From contig JAUNFY010000020.1 in NCBI GenBank assembly GCA_030524805.1, positions 1 to 42,877 of the forward strand: a stretch of DNA of 42,877 bases. Reading direction: 5' to 3'. Of this stretch, positions 9,259-18,551 are shown in pieces; within the stretch, counting starts at the first letter, position 1; each line of letters opens with the position of its first letter. Position numbers and translations under genes: made by a program. Source of the DNA: Bacteroidales bacterium (GTDB taxonomy: Bacteria > Bacteroidota > Bacteroidia > Bacteroidales > Muribaculaceae). The notes beneath the pieces were generated by a model. It did not search any database and was not told the origin of the DNA. It saw nothing but the letters and a program-made list of their open reading frames with translations.

Positions 9259-10197
9259 TCAGTTGAGGAGTTGCAGCGACTGCTGAAGGGCAGCCATCGT
9301 GCCGAGATGCTTCCCGACTATCTTCCCATCGGCATCGATGAGATAGATGTCGGGAGTGTCGCGCAGGTCGTAGATTTCCGATACGGTGTCGGAAGCGCCT
9401 ATGGTCCATGCTTTCGGATACCCCTCGAGCTTCTTTTCCCAACCCTCATCCGGATCTGGAATGATGTAGAGCACGTTGAGGCGTCCATCGGCAACAGCCT
9501 TGCTGAAAGCGACGTTTGCCTCCATGCGCAGGCGCGACATACGGCAATCGTCGCAATCCGGGTCACCGAAGATAATCACAGTAGGAGTTGACATCGGGAA
9601 ATAACGGGCGTCATCGCCGTTAGCACGTTTGAATTCAAACATAGCGGGAGTGCCACCAACCAGGGTGTTTTCCAACTGCTTCAACTGCTCTTCATACCGT
9701 GCCCGGCGCGACTGGGGAAACTTCTTGCATGACAACGCTCCGCGTAGTATCTTGACGTAAAGTTCATCGATCCAGACTTCCGCACGCGGACCATAGATAT
9801 TTTCTTCGGCCGCCTTTGTGAACTGCACCAGAAGTGTCGGATTTTTCTGAATGCTCTTCATTAACTTGTCGAGCGCCACGTTCACTTTGTCTTTCGACGC
9901 ATATTGGGCTGCTGTGGCATAAACCTTGAAAGCATGGTTCAACTTCACCTGATCCACTGCATCCTTATTCTTCACATCGAGAGGCGACCAGAAATTTTCG
10001 ACGAGCCAATCGCATTTTTCTGAAAATTCCTTAAGTTCCTCCGGAGCTGTAGGATATTCGAAAAGCGGTTCGACATACAAAATGCCGTTATCAATCACAG
10101 GATCAGCCGACGCATTATCCTGAGCCCGGGCAGGAGCCCATATTGCCAAAGCAGCGGCAGCTGCCAATATTTTCCAGTCTATCCGTATCTTTCTCAT
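9259..10197 (-). CDS. Secreted DUF5106-like protein with thioredoxin-fold domain
   Basis: The 312-residue protein starts with a Sec signal peptide ending near APARA-QD (about residue 25), so it acts in the periplasm. Residues 45-185 form a helical region of the DUF5106 kind found before thioredoxin domains in Bacteroidetes. Residues 195-312 look like a thioredoxin/TlpA fold: STPTVIIFGDPDCDDC with a CxxC pair at C215 and C218, and a later TPDIYLIDADGKI with the cis-proline. It is probably a periplasmic thiol-disulfide oxidoreductase; substrate unknown. It begins 7 bases after the kinase gene stop, so they are co-transcribed. Confidence 0.82.
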   Translation of the reverse strand: MRKIRIDWKILAAAAALAIWAPARAQDNASADPVIDNGILYVEPLFEYPTAPEELKEFSEKCDWLVENFWSPLDVKNKDAVDQVKLNHAFKVYATAAQYASKDKVNVALDKLMKSIQKNPTLLVQFTKAAEENIYGPRAEVWIDELYVKILRGALSCKKFPQSRRARYEEQLKQLENTLVGGTPAMFEFKRANGDDARYFPMSTPTVIIFGDPDCDDCRMSRLRMEANVAFSKAVADGRLNVLYIIPDPDEGWEKKLEGYPKAWTIGASDTVSEIYDLRDTPDIYLIDADGKIVGKHLGTMAALQQSLQLLN

Positions 10198-10204
10198 TGT
10201 TGTC

Positions 10205-11059
10205 TTAATTATAATTGTCAGTCATCAATCTGTCGAGAGGCCGGCGCACGATATCCCGCAACATCCATCCTCGGCGGCCGAGTGCATCACGCAGATGATC
10301 GCCAAGCAGAAAAGCCACCGAACCAACAAAACCTATGCCCTCCTCCCTGAGTTGCCATTCGGGATAGCAACAAAACTCTCTTTCGAGAAAAGTTTCCAGC
10401 ACATCGCCCACCATCGCCGAGATGTAAGGATCGCTGATATGGCTCACGATGAAGGGCATGAAGCCGGCAATCCATTTATTGGCTCCGGGTTGCGAGTATA
10501 ACCGGTCGACCACTTGCGGTGGCGTGAGCCGGTAGCAGGAAAAGAACTCATCAGCGACAGCATCTGGGGCTATACCTTTGAAGACATCGCTGAGCAACCT
10601 TCGGCCGAAAGCCACTCCACCTCCGCAATCATCGAGTATATAACCCAAGGAAACGGATTTTCTGTCGATGACGGAGCCATTGTAATGGCAAGAATTGCTT
10701 CCGGTTCCCATGATGCAGGCAATTCCAGGGCGTGCCCCCAGCACTGCCCTTGCCGCGCCTGCCATGTCACTGTCGGCCACAACATCGGAGCATTCAAACA
10801 CATTGGCAAGACAATCGCTGATTTTGCCAACCATCTGCGGATTACCCACGCCGGCGCCATAGAATCTAATCTCGTCAAAATTCCGGCCGAGGTGTAAGGC
10901 TACCCTATCCATCTCATCTTCAATCTCTTCAACCGATAGAATGTGAGGATTCAGCCCACGACCGGAATAAGTCGCAGGCTCAACCGAGGGCGATATGTTT
11001 TGGGAAATCACCACCCAATCGGTCTTAGTGGAGCCGGAATCAGCCAAGAGTCTTCTCAT
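10205..11059 (-). CDS. BadF/BadG-type ATPase, N-acetylglucosamine kinase-like
   Basis: The 284-residue protein belongs to the ASKHA sugar-kinase-like superfamily. It has the phosphate-1 loop LLADSGSTKTDW at the N terminus, an IACIMGTGSNS phosphate-2 loop and LGYILDDCGGGVAFGRRLL. This matches the N-acetylglucosamine/glucosamine kinase-like proteins of Bacteroidetes, so a role in amino-sugar or cell-wall recycling is likely; the substrate is not certain. An upstream in-frame ATG at 11080 is rejected: the promoter at 11068-11099 places the transcript start near 11064, so the ATG at 11059 is the first one on the RNA and directly gives the usual MxxLLADSGSTKTDW opening. The leader would be only about 5 bases. 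Confidence 0.86.
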   Translation of the reverse strand: MRRLLADSGSTKTDWVVISQNISPSVEPATYSGRGLNPHILSVEEIEDEMDRVALHLGRNFDEIRFYGAGVGNPQMVGKISDCLANVFECSDVVADSDMAGAARAVLGARPGIACIMGTGSNSCHYNGSVIDRKSVSLGYILDDCGGGVAFGRRLLSDVFKGIAPDAVADEFFSCYRLTPPQVVDRLYSQPGANKWIAGFMPFIVSHISDPYISAMVGDVLETFLEREFCCYPEWQLREEGIGFVGSVAFLLGDHLRDALGRRGWMLRDIVRRPLDRLMTDNYN

Positions 11060-11067
11060 ACAATTTA

Positions 11068-11099
11068 CAAAGTTAATCAAAATTCATTAAATATGCAAA
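11068..11099 (-). promoter_or_regulatory. Bacteroidetes promoter for the kinase-led minus-strand run
   Basis: On the minus strand this reads TTTG (11096-11099), 20 bases, TAACTTTG (11068-11075), a full match to the Bacteroidetes -33/-7 consensus TTTG...TAnnTTTG. It faces the kinase gene and fixes its start at 11059. It is about 100 bases from the divergent carB promoter. Confidence 0.85.
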
Positions 11100-11203
11100 T
11101 ATCCACTCGACATCTCATTAATTTAATTAAGGAGTATAACCAAGGTGATATTTTCAAAACGGATGGTCTGCGAGCACTTTTTTTACTAAAAAAAACGACG
11201 ATA

Positions 11204-11235
11204 TTTGCATATATGGGCAATAATTGCTAACTTTA
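11204..11235 (+). promoter_or_regulatory. Bacteroidetes promoter for carB
   Basis: TTTG at 11204-11207, a 20-base spacer, then TAACTTTA at 11228-11235 (one mismatch to TAnnTTTG in the last base). The carB ATG follows 31 bases later. An A/T-rich stretch with T and A runs lies just upstream (11178-11195). Confidence 0.75.
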
Positions 11236-11266
11236 CCAAAAATTTCCATACTCGATCTTACGCAAG

Positions 11267-14200
11267 ATGAAAAAAGTATTGCTACTCGGCTCGGGAGCCC
11301 TCAAAATCGGGCAGGCGGGCGAATTTGACTATTCAGGATCGCAGGCTCTGAAAGCGCTTCGCGAAGAGGGAATTGAATCGGTGTTGATCAATCCCAACAT
11401 AGCCACAATCCAGACATCAGAAGGTGTTGCGGATCGTGTCTATTTTTTACCCATCACTCCCAAATTTGTAGAAGAAGTCATAAAGAAGGAACGCCCCGAC
11501 GGCATCCTGCTTGCCTTCGGCGGACAAACCGCGCTCAACTGCGGCACACAGCTTTATCTCGACGGCACTCTTGACAAATATGGAGTGAAAGTGCTCGGCA
11601 CCTCTGTAGAGGCGATCATGATCACTGAAGACCGCGACCTGTTTGTCAAGAAACTCGACGAGATCAATATAAAGACACCTGTTTCGCAGGCAGTGGAGAA
11701 TCTTGAAGATGCGCTTGAAGTGGCTCACCGCATCGGCTACCCGGTGATGGTTCGTTCGGGTTACGCCCTCGGCGGCCTCGGCTCCGGAATATGCAACAAC
11801 GATGAGGAATTCCGCAAGCACTGCGAGAGCGCACTCGCCTATTCCCGCCAGATTCTGGTGGAGGAATCGCTGAAAGGATGGAAAGAGATAGAGTTTGAAG
11901 TGATACGCGACGCAAGCGACCTTTGCTTCACCGTCGTGCCGATGGAAAACTTCGACCCGCTGGGTATCCACACCGGCGAGAGCATCGTGGTCGCCCCCAT
12001 CGTGTCGCTCAAACCTGAGCAGATTAAAATGCTTGAGGATATCGCCACCAAGGTAGTGCGCCACATCGGCATCGTGGGCGAATGCAATATCCAGTATGCC
12101 TTCAACGCCGAAACCAACGACTACCGCATCATCGAGATCAATGCCCGTCTGAGCCGTTCTTCGGCGCTTGCTTCCAAAGCATCGGGGTATCCTCTCGCAT
12201 TCGTGGCTGCCAAACTTGCACTCGGCTACACACTCGACCAGATCGGAGAACCGGGTACAGACAATTCTGCTGCCAAAGCACCGTCGGTAGACTATATGAT
12301 CGTGAAGATACCGCGTTGGGATCTCTCGAAATTTGTCGGTGTCGACCGCGAAATCGGCAGCTCGATGAAATCTGTCGGTGAAATCATGTCGATAGGCAAA
12401 TCGTTTGAGGAAATCATTCAGAAAGGCCTGCGAATGATAGGTCAGGGAATGCATGGCTTCGTAGGCAACAGCGATTTCCATGTAGACGATATAGAACACG
12501 CACTCACCCATCCTACTGATTCCCGAATCTTCGTCATTGCACAGGCGCTTGAAGAAGGGTACACAGCTGAACAGGTGTCGGAACTGACCAAGATCGACAT
12601 GTGGTTTATCCTGCGTCTTGAAAACATTGTGAAGTTCGCAAAGAACCTCAGCAACAAATACAATTCGGTCAACGACATCGACCGCGAGACAATGCTGGAA
12701 GCCAAACGCCTTGGTTTTTCAGATTTCCAGATTGTCAGACTCGTTGAAAATCCGAAGGGAAACATGGAGACAGAGATGCTTCGCGTGCGCAACCGCCGCA
12801 AGGAGCTGAAAGTGACTCCGTTTGTGCGTCGCATCAACACTGTCGCATCTGAATATCCTGAACTCACCAATTATTTATATGTGACCTACGGTGCCACTGA
12901 AAACGCGATACCGTACGAATTTAACGCGCGCAACAACATCATAGTGCTTGGCTCGGGTGCTTACCGAATCGGTAGCTCTGTGGAATTCGACTGGTGTTCG
13001 GTCAATGCTGCCACTACCTGCCGCAAACTCGGATATAAGGCCGTCATGATCAATTATAATCCAGAAACAGTATCGACCGATTATGATATGTGCGACCGCC
13101 TCTATTTCGATGAACTCAGTTTTGAGCGCGTGATGGACATCATCGACCTCGAGACCCCCTACGGAGTGATAGTGAGCGTCGGCGGCCAGATTCCGAATAA
13201 CCTCGCGATGAAACTCTACAGGAGCCACGTGCCGGTGCTGGGAACATCACCCATCTCCATCGACCGCGCGGAAAACCGTCACAAGTTCTCTGCTATGCTC
13301 GACCAGCTCGGTATCGACCAGCCCCGCTGGAAGGAACTCACTACGGAAGAAGACATCCACAAATTTGTGGAGGAAGTAGGCTTCCCGGTGCTTATCCGCC
13401 CGAGCTATGTGCTGTCGGGAGCTGCGATGAACGTATGCTATGACTATGAGCAGATGCACGAATTCCTCGGTCAGGCCACCAAGGTGTCGAAAGAATTCCC
13501 TGTGGTGATTTCCGAATTCCTGCAAAACACCAAAGAAATAGAATTTGACGCTGTGGCCCGCAACGGCAAGATTGTGGAATATGCCATTTCCGAGCATGTG
13601 GAATATGCAGGCGTCCACTCCGGCGACGCCACCCTGGTCTTCCCTGCCCAGCGTATCTATATGGCAACTGCCCGCCGCATCAAGCGCATCAGCGCCCAGA
13701 TAGCAGAAGCCCTCAATATCTCCGGTCCGTTCAACATCCAGTATCTTGCAAAAGACAACTATGTGAAGGTGATCGAATGCAATCTCCGCGCTTCGCGCTC
13801 GTTCCCCTTCGTCAGCAAGGTGTTGAAGAAAAACTTCATCGACACAGCCACCCGCATCATGCTGGGTGAAGTACCCGACGTGGTGGATACATCCACATTC
13901 GACATCAACTACATCGGCGTGAAGGCATCTCAGTTCTCATTTGCGCGTCTGCACAAGGCCGACCCGGTGCTCGGTGTTGACATGTCGTCGACGGGTGAGG
14001 TAGGTTGCCTCGGACGAGACTTTGACGAGGCCCTTCTCAATGCCATGATATCTGTAGGCCACCATATCCCCACCAAGGGAGTTCTCGTAAGCTCAGGCGA
14101 TGCAAGGGCAAAGGTCAACATGCTTGAGGCATGCCGTCTGCTCCAGTCGATGAACATACCCGTATACGCCACTCCCGGCACATACGCATACCTTTCGGAA

Positions 14201-14470
14201 AACGGCGTGAAGGCCACTCAGGTATGCTGGCCCGATGAGGAAGGCCTATCGGTGCTCGACGTCATCGACGACCACAAGGTGGATCTGGTGATCAACATAC
14301 CGAAGAATCACACCAAGCGTGAACTCACCAACGGCTACCACGTACGCCGCCACGCTATCGACCACAACATACCCTTGCTCACCAACGCCCGTCTTGCCCT
14401 TGCATTCGTGAAGGCATTTGCGGCGCGTCCGGAATCGAGCATCGGCATCACATCCTGGCAGGAATACTGA
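11267..14470 (+). CDS. carB: Carbamoyl-phosphate synthase large subunit CarB
   Basis: CarB makes carbamoyl phosphate from bicarbonate, ATP and ammonia supplied by the glutaminase subunit CarA, feeding pyrimidine and arginine synthesis. The 1067-residue protein has the full layout: two homologous ATP-grasp halves (about 1-400 and 555-935), each opened by an IxxLGSGxxRIG/KIG motif (LLLGSGALKIGQ, IVLGSGAYRIG), an oligomerisation domain between them, and a C-terminal MGS-like allosteric domain from about 940 (KGVLVSSGDARAKVNM). The gene is intact. carA is not adjacent on either side, so the two subunits are encoded apart or carA lies outside the window. Confidence 0.98.
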   Translation: MKKVLLLGSGALKIGQAGEFDYSGSQALKALREEGIESVLINPNIATIQTSEGVADRVYFLPITPKFVEEVIKKERPDGILLAFGGQTALNCGTQLYLDGTLDKYGVKVLGTSVEAIMITEDRDLFVKKLDEINIKTPVSQAVENLEDALEVAHRIGYPVMVRSGYALGGLGSGICNNDEEFRKHCESALAYSRQILVEESLKGWKEIEFEVIRDASDLCFTVVPMENFDPLGIHTGESIVVAPIVSLKPEQIKMLEDIATKVVRHIGIVGECNIQYAFNAETNDYRIIEINARLSRSSALASKASGYPLAFVAAKLALGYTLDQIGEPGTDNSAAKAPSVDYMIVKIPRWDLSKFVGVDREIGSSMKSVGEIMSIGKSFEEIIQKGLRMIGQGMHGFVGNSDFHVDDIEHALTHPTDSRIFVIAQALEEGYTAEQVSELTKIDMWFILRLENIVKFAKNLSNKYNSVNDIDRETMLEAKRLGFSDFQIVRLVENPKGNMETEMLRVRNRRKELKVTPFVRRINTVASEYPELTNYLYVTYGATENAIPYEFNARNNIIVLGSGAYRIGSSVEFDWCSVNAATTCRKLGYKAVMINYNPETVSTDYDMCDRLYFDELSFERVMDIIDLETPYGVIVSVGGQIPNNLAMKLYRSHVPVLGTSPISIDRAENRHKFSAMLDQLGIDQPRWKELTTEEDIHKFVEEVGFPVLIRPSYVLSGAAMNVCYDYEQMHEFLGQATKVSKEFPVVISEFLQNTKEIEFDAVARNGKIVEYAISEHVEYAGVHSGDATLVFPAQRIYMATARRIKRISAQIAEALNISGPFNIQYLAKDNYVKVIECNLRASRSFPFVSKVLKKNFIDTATRIMLGEVPDVVDTSTFDINYIGVKASQFSFARLHKADPVLGVDMSSTGEVGCLGRDFDEALLNAMISVGHHIPTKGVLVSSGDARAKVNMLEACRLLQSMNIPVYATPGTYAYLSENGVKATQVCWPDEEGLSVLDVIDDHKVDLVINIPKNHTKRELTNGYHVRRHAIDHNIPLLTNARLALAFVKAFAARPESSIGITSWQEY

Positions 14471-14528
14471 TACCGGCCTTTTCAGGCACAAAGTATCGGT
14501 AGCATTCCCGGCCAACATACCATTTGAA

Positions 14529-14554
14529 GCGGCGACCGGATATCCGGTCGCCGC
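14529..14554. repeat. Perfect 26-bp palindrome between carB and uvrB
   Basis: The 13-base half-sites GCGGCGACCGGAT and its exact reverse complement meet with no spacer. It lies 58 bases after the carB stop and 33 before the uvrB start. As RNA it could form a GC-rich stem at the end of carB mRNA, but no T run follows, so it is not a standard intrinsic terminator; an operator or cruciform is an alternative. Confidence 0.6.
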
Positions 14555-14587
14555 CGTTGGATTAATCAACCCTCACCTTGCTGAAAC

Positions 14588-16714
14588 ATGGATTTCAAGA
14601 TAACATCAAAATACAAACCGACAGGCGACCAACCGGAGGCTATAGCCGAACTGGTGGAAGGAGTGAACGACGGGCATCCGTCGCAGACGCTTCTCGGAGT
14701 CACCGGCAGCGGCAAGACCTTCACGATGGCCAATGTGATAGCCCAAGTCAAAAAGCCGACTCTCATCCTGAGCCACAACAAGACTCTTGCTGCCCAGCTT
14801 TACGGCGAGATGAAAAATTTCTTTCCGGAAAATTCGGTTCAGTATTTCGTGAGCTACTACGACTACTATCAGCCAGAAGCCTACATACCGGCAAGCGACA
14901 AATACATTGAGAAAGACCTGATGATCAACGACCAGATAGAGCGTCTGCGTCTTTCCACTGTGGCAGCATTGCTGAGCGGGCGGCGCGATGTGGTTGTGGT
15001 TTCGTCGGTGAGCTGTATCTATGGTATGGGAAATCCGGATGATTTTTCAAAATGCGTGGTGAGGATTGAAACAGGACAGAACATCTCGCGCAATGCCTTT
15101 TTGCGCCAGCTTGTAGACTCGCTCTACAGCCGTACCGAGATGGACCCCGGAAGCGGTGAATTCCGAGTGAAGGGCGACACTGTCGACATCAAACTCTCGT
15201 TTGAGGAAATCCAGCTGAGAGTGGTTTTCTGGGGAGATGAAATCGAGATCATCCAGACCATTGACCCGCAGACGGGGACCGTGCTCTCGCAACTTGACGG
15301 TTTCAATATCTATCCTGCCAACATATTTGTCGCCAACAAAGAGCAGACAGCAAGAGCCGTTGACCAAATCGCACTTGACCTCGGGACGCAGGCGGAATTC
15401 TTCAGGAAAGAAGGAAGGATGCTTGAAGCGCAGCGCATCACCGAGCGGGTAAACTATGACCTCGAGATGATAAAGGAACTCGGACACTGTTCGGGAATTG
15501 AGAACTACTCAAGATATTTCGACGGACGGCAACCGGGCATGCGCCCCTTCTGTCTGCTCGACTATTTCCCTGATGATTTCCTCACCATCATCGACGAGAG
15601 CCATGTAACCCTGCCTCAACTGAGGGGCATGAACGCAGGCGACCTCGCACGCAAACTGAACCTTGTCGAATACGGGTTCAGGCTTCCAGCCGCCATCGAC
15701 AACCGCCCGCTTAAATTCGAGGAGTTCGAGAGTCTCACACCCCAGACAATCTATGTCAGCGCCACACCCGGCGACTACGAACTCGTGAAGAGCGAGGGAA
15801 TCGTGACCGAACAGATCATCCGACCCACCGGACTCCTCGACCCGGAAATAGAAGTAAGGCCTTCCATCAACCAGATCGATGACCTTCTTGAGGAAATCCA
15901 GGTAAGGGTGGAACGAGAGGAACGTGTGCTCGTCACCACGCTGACAAAGCGTATGGCTGAAGAACTCGACGCCCATCTCCGCAATTATGGAGTGAGGAGC
16001 GCCTATATACACTCCGATGTCGACACACTCGAACGAATCCAGATTCTCAATGATCTGCGGGAAGGAATTTACGATGTGCTTATCGGCGTAAACCTGCTCA
16101 GGGAGGGTCTTGACCTTCCTGAAGTGTCGCTCGTGGCAATACTCGATGCCGACAAGGAAGGATTCCTGCGCAACCACCGCAGTCTGACACAGACAGCAGG
16201 ACGCGCGGCACGAAATGTAAACGGAATGGTGATAATGTATGCCGACAAAATCACCGACTCAATGCAGAAGACAATCGACGAGACCGAACGCCGGCGCATG
16301 AAACAGCAGCGCTACAATCAGGAACATGGCATCACGCCCACTCCTATAATAAAGGAAACCAACACCGACCTAATCGATCTTTACAAAGGAGACAAGGAGG
16401 ATAACCCCACCGGAAAGAAACCAGTCGCGGCAAAATCCGCTTCCAAGACACCGGGCAAACAAAGCATGGCCAAGGCGCAGCCGGAACCGGTGCCTTATAT
16501 TGAGGAAGAATACAACGACAACGGTATCGCGGCTGATCCTGTAGTGGAATACATGAGTGTGACAGACCTCAACGACCGGATTGCAAAAGTACAGACCGAT
16601 ATGACCAAAGCGGCCAAAGCGATGGACTTCATCGAAGCAGCACGACTGCGCGATGAACTTCTGGCGCTCAGGAATCTTGTGGAAGCAAAAAAAGAGGAAC
16701 ATGCCAATGCTTAG
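14588..16714 (+). CDS. uvrB: Excinuclease ABC subunit B (UvrB)
   Basis: UvrB is the damage-verifying helicase-like subunit of UvrABC nucleotide-excision repair. The 708-residue protein shows the Walker A motif GVTGSGKT at 37-44, the damage-probing beta-hairpin with YYDYYQPEAYIP, the Walker B-type IIDESHV, helicase motifs V/VI (LIGVNLLREGLDLPEV, QTAGRAARN), a low-complexity linker (about 600-660), and a C-terminal UVR domain (MDFIEAARLRDELLAL) that binds UvrC. The ygiQ start lies inside its last codons, so the two are co-translated. Confidence 0.98.
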   Translation: MDFKITSKYKPTGDQPEAIAELVEGVNDGHPSQTLLGVTGSGKTFTMANVIAQVKKPTLILSHNKTLAAQLYGEMKNFFPENSVQYFVSYYDYYQPEAYIPASDKYIEKDLMINDQIERLRLSTVAALLSGRRDVVVVSSVSCIYGMGNPDDFSKCVVRIETGQNISRNAFLRQLVDSLYSRTEMDPGSGEFRVKGDTVDIKLSFEEIQLRVVFWGDEIEIIQTIDPQTGTVLSQLDGFNIYPANIFVANKEQTARAVDQIALDLGTQAEFFRKEGRMLEAQRITERVNYDLEMIKELGHCSGIENYSRYFDGRQPGMRPFCLLDYFPDDFLTIIDESHVTLPQLRGMNAGDLARKLNLVEYGFRLPAAIDNRPLKFEEFESLTPQTIYVSATPGDYELVKSEGIVTEQIIRPTGLLDPEIEVRPSINQIDDLLEEIQVRVEREERVLVTTLTKRMAEELDAHLRNYGVRSAYIHSDVDTLERIQILNDLREGIYDVLIGVNLLREGLDLPEVSLVAILDADKEGFLRNHRSLTQTAGRAARNVNGMVIMYADKITDSMQKTIDETERRRMKQQRYNQEHGITPTPIIKETNTDLIDLYKGDKEDNPTGKKPVAAKSASKTPGKQSMAKAQPEPVPYIEEEYNDNGIAADPVVEYMSVTDLNDRIAKVQTDMTKAAKAMDFIEAARLRDELLALRNLVEAKKEEHANA

Positions 16715-18551
16715 GAAGACAGATTTCTTACCAACTACCGCCGACGAGATGAAGATGCTCGGATGGCAACAGGCCGACGTGATCATATTCAGCGGCGACG
16801 CTTACGTAGACCATCCTTCGTTTGGCGCCGCTGTAATCGGACGTACGCTTCAGGCAGCCGGCTACAAGGTGGCTATCGTGCCTCAGCCCAACTGGCGCGA
16901 CGACCTCCGCGACTTCAAGAAATTGGGAAAGCCACGACTCTTTTTCGGCGTTTCTGCCGGTGCGATGGATTCGATGGTGAACCACTACACAGCCAACCGA
17001 CGTCTACGGCATGACGATGCGTATACTCCGGGTGGGAAACATGGGATGCGTCCCGACTATCCCACTATCGTCTACAGTGAAATATTGCGGCGGCTTTACC
17101 CCGATGTCCCCATCATTGCAGGAGGCATAGAGGCATCGCTGCGCCGCGTGTCACACTATGACTATTGGCAAGACCGCCTGCGGCCGTCGATTATCCTTGA
17201 CGCCCCCGTGGACATGATTTCCTACGGCATGGGAGAGAAAAGCATCACCATGATAGCCGACCGACTCAATGCCGGAGAGAAGATAGGAGACTTGCACGAC
17301 ATACCGCAGACAGTGTTTTTTTGCAGCCCCAAAGAGGCCGGAGCCGCCGATGCGTCAGAAGCCATCGTGCTCGCAAGCTACGAAGACTGCTTGCGCGACA
17401 AACGCCTGCAGGCCGCCAATTTCCGCCATGTAGAGGAAGAAAGCAACAAATGGAGCGGCAAGATATTATATCAAGGTGCAAAAGGCAAGATGATACGCAT
17501 CAACCCCATGTGGCCGCCTTTGCAGACAGGTGAGATCGACGCCTCTTTCGACCTACCTTACACCCGGGTGCCTCATCCGAGATATAAAGACAAGAGAATT
17601 CCGGCCTATGAGATGATCAGACATTCCATCTGCATGCATAGGGGGTGTTTCGGCGGGTGCGCTTTCTGCACCATATCGGCCCATCAGGGTAAGTTCATTG
17701 CCTCGAGAAGCAAGGAATCCATCATGAAAGAAGCGCGCAAGGTTACCGAGATGGAAGACTTCAAGGGATTTATCTCTGATCTTGGAGGACCTTCGGCCAA
17801 CATGTATGGCATGGGAGGCAGAAACAAGGAGGCGTGCAAGAGATGTGTGCGACCATCGTGTCTGCATCCGAAACCGTGCCCCAATCTTGACAACGACCAC
17901 TCGCCTCTCACCGACATATACCGGAGTGTGGATTCTCTTCCGGGAGTGAAGAAATCATTTGTCGGAAGCGGTGTGCGCTATGATCTCGCGATGGCGAAAT
18001 CGAAATCGGAAGAAACAGACAAGGCAAACCGAATCTATCTGGAGCAACTTATCGCCAACCATGTGAGCGGGCGCCTGAAAGTAGCTCCAGAACACACATC
18101 AGCCAAAGTGCTCGACTGCATGAGGAAACCATCGTTTGCGCTATTCCACGAATTCAAAGACATATTCGACCGCGTAAACCGTAAATATGGTCTGCGGCAG
18201 CAACTGATTCCTTATTTCATATCTTCCCACCCTGCCTGCAGGGAGACAGACATGGCGGAATTGGCCTGCATCACCAAGAACCTGAATTTCCAGCTCGAGC
18301 AAGTGCAGGACTTCACTCCGACTCCGATGACTGTGGCGACTGAGATTTACTATACAGGTATCCATCCCTACACCGGCGAGAAAGTTTTCACGGCACGCAC
18401 CGAAAAGGAAAAATTGGCACAACGACAGTTTTTCTTCTGGTACAAACCGGAGATGCGCGAATCGATCAGAAGGGAACTGATGCGTTTGCATCGCCCCGAC
18501 CTATTGGAAAAACTATACAACCACAACCATAAAAACAAATCAAGAAAATGA
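16701..18551 (+). CDS. ygiQ: YgiQ family radical SAM protein
   Basis: This is a large radical-SAM protein of the YgiQ/UPF0313 family, whose reaction is not established. It opens with TDFLPTTADEMKMLGW and SGDAYVDHPSFGAAVIGR, typical of the family. The 4Fe-4S motif is CFGGCAFC (CxxxCxxC) about halfway, with a further cysteine cluster (CKRCVRPSCLHPKPC) after it. Starts at 16701 and 16707 both lie within uvrB; the AGAGGA stretch at 16693-16698 is slightly better placed for 16707. An ATG at 16653 would overlap uvrB by 60 bases and gives an extension not expected in the family. Its stop overlaps the dpp5 start (ATGA). Confidence 0.93.
   Translation: MPMLRKTDFLPTTADEMKMLGWQQADVIIFSGDAYVDHPSFGAAVIGRTLQAAGYKVAIVPQPNWRDDLRDFKKLGKPRLFFGVSAGAMDSMVNHYTANRRLRHDDAYTPGGKHGMRPDYPTIVYSEILRRLYPDVPIIAGGIEASLRRVSHYDYWQDRLRPSIILDAPVDMISYGMGEKSITMIADRLNAGEKIGDLHDIPQTVFFCSPKEAGAADASEAIVLASYEDCLRDKRLQAANFRHVEEESNKWSGKILYQGAKGKMIRINPMWPPLQTGEIDASFDLPYTRVPHPRYKDKRIPAYEMIRHSICMHRGCFGGCAFCTISAHQGKFIASRSKESIMKEARKVTEMEDFKGFISDLGGPSANMYGMGGRNKEACKRCVRPSCLHPKPCPNLDNDHSPLTDIYRSVDSLPGVKKSFVGSGVRYDLAMAKSKSEETDKANRIYLEQLIANHVSGRLKVAPEHTSAKVLDCMRKPSFALFHEFKDIFDRVNRKYGLRQQLIPYFISSHPACRETDMAELACITKNLNFQLEQVQDFTPTPMTVATEIYYTGIHPYTGEKVFTARTEKEKLAQRQFFFWYKPEMRESIRRELMRLHRPDLLEKLYNHNHKNKSRK

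Noticed and set aside
11447-12511. Long open frame antisense to carB (354 codons, minus strand)
   Set aside because: Completely inside conserved carB, with a composition typical of a mirror frame.
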